DNA of 27,691 nucleotides from Coxiellaceae bacterium UBA1530 (GTDB lineage: Bacteria; Pseudomonadota; Gammaproteobacteria; Coxiellales; Coxiellaceae): assembly GCA_002323325.1 (NCBI GenBank), contig DCQA01000031.1:5245-32935 (forward strand), written 5' to 3'. Position numbers and translations under genes: made by a program. Positions 22,842 through 27,691 of the stretch are shown here, one piece after another. How positions within the stretch are numbered: position 1 is the stretch's first letter; every line of letters begins with the position of its first letter. Under the pieces are notes generated by a model. It was not told the DNA's origin. It did not search any database and saw only the letters and a list, made by a program, of their open reading frames with translations.

Positions 22842-24116
22842 TTATGGCAGTAATAACTCGTCGCTTTGACTGTGTAACATCTCTGTGTAGGACGAGGGGG
22901 ATGATGATCTCGCTAATGAAAATGTCGTACTGACACCGGTCATTAACACATCTTTGTACGTACGCACAGGACGTGCATATGACCATAACTCTCCTGTCCC
23001 ATGTAATGGTTCTACGCAGGTTTGTATAGGGTCAACAGGACACCCATCAATGTACTCACCCTCGGTGATATCATAGTAATTGTAACGGTGCGTGACTAAC
23101 GTTAATCCTCTCGGTATAAGATGTCGACGCGATTTGAAAAAATCATAAACAACCGCATCGTATTTATCATCATAAAAATGGAAATACCGATCCGGTGACG
23201 TTGCATCCACTGCACCTACCTGTGCACGCATGTGATCTAACAAAGCATCACGAGCTGCTATATACAAGGGTTGTTCAACCGATAGATAGTCATGGTATCC
23301 CTCCAAAAAAATATGCGGAGGACTTAACTCATCCGATACTTTCAGTACTTTACCACAACCATCCCAATCCAATGAGATACAAACGGACTGTGAAAAATTT
23401 CCCATAAAGTGTTGCATCTCGTGCAAGATCATCAGAGGTTTAAAAAACCAATCATTTAATTCATGATCATGAAACACACTTTGCTCGTAGATAGTCTGCT
23501 TGCAGGCCGACGCTTCGGGATGCCATTTTTGCCAGGCATCGGACCAGCACAATTGCTGATTGACATGGTGTATACAGCGATCCCAATATTCGTTGAGTCG
23601 CTGCCTAAAGTGATTTTCTGCCTGCTGAAGTTCACAAGATAAGATAGCGGATACATCGTTGATCTCATGAAAAACTGAATCCCTGCGATGAAACAATGAA
23701 ACCGGCCTCGATGACGATTGAGCCTGTGTGTATTGAACTTGTCTTAGGGTATCCTCATACCGCTCTTTGATAATACAAAGCCAATCATAATCAGATGACA
23801 AAGCTTGAGAAAATTGTTCAAATACACTTTTAATTTCCTCGAACACTAAGTAATGGGGACAAAATTTCCATCCCTCGACCTGTGCCAGATTAGACAGTGA
23901 GTCAAAGCTGGACACATGTGTGAATGCTTGAATTTTTTGCAGATACTCAGAAAAATACTCTGACGACATTTTAAAGCAGGGTTTGCCTCGGCGTGCATCG
24001 ATATTCAGCGCCCTGATCTCTTTTAGAGACAACGCCTGATCACGTTTCTCACTTCGATTTGAGCCGGTGTATAAAATAACTGAAGGCTCTGAACTCTGTG
24101 GTGCATAAGCGGGCAT
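22842..24116 (-). CDS. Effector-like protein, HAD-like family member 3 (motifs intact)
   Basis: The 424-residue protein is the best preserved of the paralogous trio. CISLDWDGCGKVL (246-258) fits HAD motif I (hydrophobic strand, then DxDGx, D250 and D252), and FHFYDDKYD (312-320) fits a motif IV-type DD followed by LIPRGLTLVTHRYNYYD. The N-terminal VILYTGSNRSEKR block is shared with the others. HEMQH at 232-236 formally matches the zinc-peptidase HExxH pattern, but the glutamate is not kept in the paralogues. No signal peptide or membrane segment is seen. It starts 48 bp after sodX and has no PmrA-like box, so it may be read from the sodN promoter; the gap has only a GAGAG ribosome-like site. 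A phosphatase-like role on a host substrate is inference. Confidence 0.6.
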   Translation of the reverse strand: MPAYAPQSSEPSVILYTGSNRSEKRDQALSLKEIRALNIDARRGKPCFKMSSEYFSEYLQKIQAFTHVSSFDSLSNLAQVEGWKFCPHYLVFEEIKSVFEQFSQALSSDYDWLCIIKERYEDTLRQVQYTQAQSSSRPVSLFHRRDSVFHEINDVSAILSCELQQAENHFRQRLNEYWDRCIHHVNQQLCWSDAWQKWHPEASACKQTIYEQSVFHDHELNDWFFKPLMILHEMQHFMGNFSQSVCISLDWDGCGKVLKVSDELSPPHIFLEGYHDYLSVEQPLYIAARDALLDHMRAQVGAVDATSPDRYFHFYDDKYDAVVYDFFKSRRHLIPRGLTLVTHRYNYYDITEGEYIDGCPVDPIQTCVEPLHGTGELWSYARPVRTYKDVLMTGVSTTFSLARSSSPSSYTEMLHSQSDELLLP

Positions 24117-24164
24117 AAGCGATTCTCTCAGATAATGGCTATGACGATCATTGTAATAACATCA

Positions 24165-24554
24165 CTATGGGAACGTGCAGATCACTTGGCCTATCAAGCA
24201 ATTAACTGGCAAACGACCAAAATGCCGACTATCTGTACTACAGGCTTTGTTATCACCCATCACCTCAAATGAAGACTGATCAAACACCTGTTGAATACGT
24301 TTAACACACATTAACCCGGGTTTATCTGGGCGGTAAAAGCACACACAGTCGCCTTCTTGATAAGAACGAACATACCGATGAGGCTTAACCAGCACCTCGT
24401 CACCAGGCTTTAGTGTTGGCACCATAGAATCACCCTCGATACGATAACGCTGAAGACGACCCGCCAACCACTGCAATAATCTCCATAATGATAACTTAGG
24501 TACAGGTGTGAGAGAGAGCCCTGATGATTCAGGGCTGTGTGACTGAATCGGCAT
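24165..24554 (-). CDS. sodX: Nickel-type superoxide dismutase maturation peptidase
   Basis: A small S26 signal-peptidase-like protease of 129 residues. The catalytic serine S43 is in EGDSMVPTLKPGDEVLV, the general-base lysine K85 in LMCVKRI, and the conserved GDN...STDSRHFG box is at about 100-114. It has one weak hydrophobic stretch near residues 22-33. SodX removes the propeptide of SodN so that His1 and Cys2 become the nickel ligands. The gene begins 12 bp after the sodN stop, which fits co-transcription and supports the call. A strong ribosome site is not visible before the ATG, so translation may be coupled to sodN. Confidence 0.92.
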   Translation of the reverse strand: MPIQSHSPESSGLSLTPVPKLSLWRLLQWLAGRLQRYRIEGDSMVPTLKPGDEVLVKPHRYVRSYQEGDCVCFYRPDKPGLMCVKRIQQVFDQSSFEVMGDNKACSTDSRHFGRLPVNCLIGQVICTFP

Positions 24555-24566
24555 AATTAGTCGAGC

Positions 24567-25052
24567 TTATCCCGCTAAATACCAATCGACTTGACGGTCT
24601 TTAGTCGCCCAGAAAATATCATGAATGGTTTTGACTGCATCCATCAGTTCTTCTGCATGCTCAGCGCTGACTTCAACCTTCACGGCTGAACAAAGCTTCG
24701 CTGCCTTCCAAAACGTTTCGTGCAGATCTGGGTACTGCTCTAAATGTGGCGGTTTGAAATAATCCGTCCAGAGTACTAATAATTCGGTTTTAGCTAGATG
24801 GGCTTGCTCTTCTTTTATGGTGGCGTAACGCGCTAGTGTGTTGTGGTAATTAGCGACCGCTTTTGCATCATCAACATCAGGTAACGGCAAGGCTAACATT
24901 TTTTTAGTCATTGCAGCAGCAGCTTCAGCTGCTATACGCACCGATGCTGGGTCGTAAATACCGCAGGGCCCATCGCAGTGAGCGGATAAAGTGACCTTGC
25001 TTGGTATCGTGTTTTTAATCATAGTGGCAAATGAATTTAATATCATGATCAT
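24567..25052 (-). CDS. sodN: Nickel superoxide dismutase
   Basis: The nickel hook HCDGPCGIY is present at residues 25-33: after cleavage before H25, the ligands would be His1, Cys2 and Cys6 of the mature enzyme. The mature part is a four-helix bundle type sequence of about 137 residues ending in KDRQVDWYLAG, as in the family. It converts superoxide to oxygen and hydrogen peroxide in the cytosol. The 24-residue propeptide would be removed by SodX, encoded immediately downstream. The start is either the ATG at 25052 or the one two codons later (25046), which has GCGAG six bases before it. A strong promoter (TGGACA, 17 bp, TATACT) lies just upstream. NiSOD is scattered in bacteria, suggesting transfer. 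Confidence 0.96.
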   Translation of the reverse strand: MIMILNSFATMIKNTIPSKVTLSAHCDGPCGIYDPASVRIAAEAAAAMTKKMLALPLPDVDDAKAVANYHNTLARYATIKEEQAHLAKTELLVLWTDYFKPPHLEQYPDLHETFWKAAKLCSAVKVEVSAEHAEELMDAVKTIHDIFWATKDRQVDWYLAG

Positions 25053-25104
25053 CTCGCTTAGTTGAGTTGTTTTACTGCACTACCAATCAGAAGTGTCGCA
25101 TTGC

Positions 25105-25133
25105 AGTATAGTGAACTACCCAAACAGTGTCCA
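25105..25133 (-). promoter_or_regulatory. Sigma-70 promoter of sodN
   Basis: Read leftward, TGGACA (25133-25128) and TATACT (25110-25105) are five-of-six matches each, with an optimal 17-bp spacer, about 52 bp before the sodN ATG. It may drive sodN, sodX and the following 424-residue gene. Confidence 0.65.
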
Positions 25134-25224
25134 TGCTAAAAACAACGATCTACGATGTGGCTCATAAACATGTATAGTATCGCAGCAACCCATAACCAAC
25201 ACCTCCCTTTTATTTGGAGAGTAA

Positions 25225-26541
25225 ATGTACAAACGTGTTCTTATCATGTCCCTTCCACTGATTCTACCTAACATCTGCGTGCCTCTTTGTGCGGTTATTA
25301 ACTCAGCACTGCTTGGCCACCTTCCTAAAAGTGACTATCTATCCGCTGTCAGCTTAGGAGGATCAATGATGGTCTTTTTATCCTATCTATTTTCTTTTCT
25401 AAGAATGAGCACTACAGGAAAAGTTGCTCAATCGTTTGCTGTCAACGCATGGGATGATATTACGCGATGGATGACTCAATCATTCGTTTTATCCACCATC
25501 ATCACCCTGATATTATTGATCATTCACCCCATCATTGAGCGATCTATTTTAGCCCTCAGCGGTATTCAGGGGACGGTATCACAATTATTTATCACCTACT
25601 TTTCCATCGTGATTTATGCAATTGCATTCATACTTGTAAACTATGTCTTACTAGGATTTTTTATTGCCATACAAAGAGCCTACTTAGGAATGTTGATGGC
25701 TGCTATCATTATCGTTGTGACGGGGACGTGCAGTGCCTTTAGTGTAATAATCTTACATGGCCATGTAAGGGCTATAGCCGTGTCAACGGTCATTGGTGAA
25801 GGGTGCGCGAGCATAGCTGCCTGGTTCATATTTTTACACATCCTGCATCAACACAAACAGTCGATGTTGCGCATTATTCGATCCAGTCTATGGTTTAGCT
25901 GGTCCAATTACCGGATTTTTTTTGAAGCAAATGCTAACCTACTGATACGTTCATTGTGCATCTTAGTAGCGAATCAATCATTTTTTATTTTATCCTCTCA
26001 TCTAGACAGTGAGATCTTAGCCGCTAATCAGCTATTGTTTCAGTTTTCATTTATCCTAACACTCACTTTAGACGCCTTCGCTAATACAACAGAAAGCTTA
26101 GTCGGTCATGCAAAAGGAGATTGCCATTACGATGAACTAGTTACTATTATGAAAACCACTGCAGTGTACTTTGTGATCATCACCACCACCTTCGTCATGG
26201 CATACGGTTTCTTTCATCATGGTTTATTATCGCTTCTCACATCGATACCATCCGTTCATGACACAGCACATCGATATATGATTTATTCAATTCTTTTTCC
26301 ACTAATAACAGCACCCGCTTTTTGGCTAGATGGCATATTTATCGGTTTATTAGACACAAAGAGTATGCGTAATGCCATGCTAATTTCATTGTTGGTGTAC
26401 GGCATATTGATGACACTGCTGTGGCACTATCAAAACACAGGAATTTGGCTAGCGATCATGAGTTTTTATGGCATACGATCACTCACACTGGCGAAGCCAC
26501 TTACTAATCACCTCAATGACTTTAAGCAATACACCAACTGA
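25225..26541 (+). CDS. MATE-family efflux transporter, DinF type
   Basis: The 438-residue protein has twelve hydrophobic segments. The N-terminal SLPLILPNICVPLCAVINSALLGHL then YLSAVSLGGSMMVFLSYLFSFLRMSTTGKVAQ is the hallmark of DinF-like MATE proteins, with the matching second-half pattern AANQLLFQFSFILTLTLDAFANTTESLVGHAKG. These antiporters expel organic cations or toxic metabolites using H+ or Na+; the substrate here is unknown. GGAG lies five bases before the ATG. A TATAGT -10-like hexamer is at 25173-25178 without a clear -35. The gene is divergent from sodN and shares the 172-bp gap. Confidence 0.88.
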   Translation: MYKRVLIMSLPLILPNICVPLCAVINSALLGHLPKSDYLSAVSLGGSMMVFLSYLFSFLRMSTTGKVAQSFAVNAWDDITRWMTQSFVLSTIITLILLIIHPIIERSILALSGIQGTVSQLFITYFSIVIYAIAFILVNYVLLGFFIAIQRAYLGMLMAAIIIVVTGTCSAFSVIILHGHVRAIAVSTVIGEGCASIAAWFIFLHILHQHKQSMLRIIRSSLWFSWSNYRIFFEANANLLIRSLCILVANQSFFILSSHLDSEILAANQLLFQFSFILTLTLDAFANTTESLVGHAKGDCHYDELVTIMKTTAVYFVIITTTFVMAYGFFHHGLLSLLTSIPSVHDTAHRYMIYSILFPLITAPAFWLDGIFIGLLDTKSMRNAMLISLLVYGILMTLLWHYQNTGIWLAIMSFYGIRSLTLAKPLTNHLNDFKQYTN

Positions 26542-26594
26542 GCTGTATCCCTGCATAGATCTAATCATCCATCACGGTAAGAATCACCCCCCAG

Positions 26595-27035
26595 CTAATG
26601 ACTACCACATTGCACAACAGCAGTATTGCTCTCATGTACGTGCTGTTGCTCGATGTATACCACCTCAGATGGAGGTAGAGCAAACACTTCGCCATTGAAA
26701 GTGAGTGTGCACTCTATATTGCTGTGATCATTCAGAGCATTTATACCGATTTTTTTATATTCAACGTATTTGCCGATAGCCCTATTTGGATCAACAGGGA
26801 AGAAACCAAAACTATTGCAACCGAGCTCTAATTGAATGACCCCTCGTTTATCGGATAACAAGTGTGTCTCGCCCATGTTATAATTCGTAGGATTAGTACA
26901 TATCCAAACAGTCATTGCCTTTAATTGACTAGCCGAATCAACGGAGAATTGCACTGAAGTCGCAAAAACATTCAAGCTAAAGACAACGTTAGTGATAAAA
27001 AACACCACCATAACAGTAAACCTTCGAATTAACAT
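26595..27035 (-). CDS. Small secreted protein of unknown function
   Basis: About 146 residues with a signal peptide (MLIRRFTVMVVFFITNVVFS, cleavage likely near VFAT-S) and a mature part of about 120 residues with three cysteines (in VWICTNPT, LGCNSFGF and IECTLTF) plus one near the C-terminus (VQCGSH), enough for two disulphides. The mature part looks beta-rich, ending in a histidine-containing tail. I do not recognise the family. I chose the ATG at 27035 since a GGGG precedes it by nine bases and the n-region is then typical; the ATG at 27050 adds five residues. It converges on the MATE gene and is followed by the uridine phosphorylase-like gene upstream on the same strand. Confidence 0.55.
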   Translation of the reverse strand: MLIRRFTVMVVFFITNVVFSLNVFATSVQFSVDSASQLKAMTVWICTNPTNYNMGETHLLSDKRGVIQLELGCNSFGFFPVDPNRAIGKYVEYKKIGINALNDHSNIECTLTFNGEVFALPPSEVVYIEQQHVHESNTAVVQCGSH

Positions 27036-27197
27036 GACAATATACCCCATTCAATCGATCACTCTTTTATTGTAGACTATTTCTGATAATCACGTTCACT
27101 AAAGTCACTTGAGAGAATACTTAGAATGACGAACAAAATATTATTAACACTATAATCATGCGCTTAGCGATAACTGATGGCTAAACCGTCGTAATAA

Positions 27198-27691
27198 TTA
27201 CTCGGAAAATATATTCCGATCTAGGGTCAAATAAGTTGAAATAGCTAGCTCAATCATATTCTGCGTGTACACCGCCTGATCTTGAGAATCAGCGAAATCA
27301 TTCCCCTGCCCTAAAACACTGCATATCGCTCCAGATAAAATCCGCTGCTTTAAACACACAGGATAGGTCTGATTGACTTCAGCATCTGTCAACTGGGTTA
27401 GAGTAAATAAAATAGAAGATTCCATTTCAGAGGCAATAGCGCCTGCTTGTGAAATCGTAGTCATGTAATCGTGATGCTTTTGAAGCAAAGGCCCTGTTTC
27501 AAATTCCCTCGCGTACAAAGAAGATTTAGTATGAAAAACCCCATAATGAACACGTACGGAGTGTAGTACACGAGAAGCTTGATGGATCGCCTGAAGCATT
27601 TCAAATGAAGCGAGGGCTGGATATTCATCAGGCACATAACAACGAGACGTGGCTTCGTCCTTTATGGATGCCGTTGCCACTGCGAGATCAC
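27198..27691 (-). CDS. Uridine phosphorylase-like nucleoside phosphorylase, C-terminal part cut by right edge
   Basis: The leftward frame is open to the window edge. The visible 164 residues match the C-terminal part of PNP/UDP-family phosphorylases: DLAVATASIKDEATSRCYVP then DEYPALASFEM corresponds to the family segment LVxxTGAxRxEGTSxxYxPxxYPAVADFE, followed by HYGVFHTKSSLYARE (GxxxSSDxFY) and AIASEMESSILFTL, where the EMES motif binds the ribose. Several usual residues differ (T for G, SK for SD), so specificity may be changed. The enzyme would phosphorolyse uridine or a related nucleoside in the cytosol. A GTG at 27680 is only an internal codon in this reading; the real start lies outside the window. 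Confidence 0.75.
   Translation of the reverse strand, partial: DLAVATASIKDEATSRCYVPDEYPALASFEMLQAIHQASRVLHSVRVHYGVFHTKSSLYAREFETGPLLQKHHDYMTTISQAGAIASEMESSILFTLTQLTDAEVNQTYPVCLKQRILSGAICSVLGQGNDFADSQDQAVYTQNMIELAISTYLTLDRNIFSE

Noticed and set aside
23408..23422. HEMQH (residues 232-236) in the 424-residue protein as a zinc-metallopeptidase HExxH site
   Set aside because: The paralogues read HQMHH and SMQH at the same place, so the glutamate is not conserved, and no third zinc ligand is evident; the HAD-like motifs are better supported.

Overview
The window reads as a piece of chromosome from a gammaproteobacterium, most likely a host-associated member of the Legionellales (Legionella/Coxiella/Berkiella-like). 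I infer this from the gene order dacA, dat, ybeD, lipB, lipA, from a DedA-PAP2-LssY protein, and from several large unrecognised proteins that look like type IV secretion effectors. Base composition is moderately AT-rich by eye. Species-level placement cannot be made from this window.

Layout. Positions 1-2500: the 5' end of hemB (leftward, cut by the window edge), a 17 kDa-antigen-like glycine-zipper lipoprotein with a clear terminator, and a CPA1 Na+/H+ antiporter. Positions 2500-3190: no full gene; fold-back sequence and a 35-codon ORF resembling the start of an IS66-type accessory protein. Positions 3190-14300: a small secreted protein, then the cell-wall and lipoate block dacA, dat-ybeD (fused in frame), lipB, lipA and an LssY-like phosphatase. 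Between ybeD and lipB sit two extra genes: a 938-residue leftward protein with a CKSxxDR (Cys-x5-Arg) phosphatase-like motif, and a rightward MOP-superfamily flippase. Positions 14390-25050 are entirely leftward: an EamA transporter, a protein with a partial U-box, a multipass membrane protein, pdxT and pdxS (pyridoxal 5'-phosphate synthase), three paralogous proteins of a HAD-like family, and nickel superoxide dismutase (sodN) with its maturation peptidase (sodX). Positions 25225-27691: a DinF-type MATE transporter, a small secreted protein and the 3' part of a uridine phosphorylase-like gene cut by the right edge.

The most interesting signal is regulatory. Four effector-like genes (the Cys-x5-Arg protein, the U-box protein and two of the HAD-like trio) each have just upstream a direct repeat TTTAAT-N6-TTAA with an 11-bp half-site period. 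This is the layout I know for the PmrA box that drives Dot/Icm effector genes in Legionella and Coxiella. Together with the motifs for phosphate removal, ubiquitin ligation and a HAD-like fold, it suggests a dispersed, co-regulated set of host-targeted proteins set between housekeeping genes. Secretion itself is inferred; no secretion machinery lies in the window.
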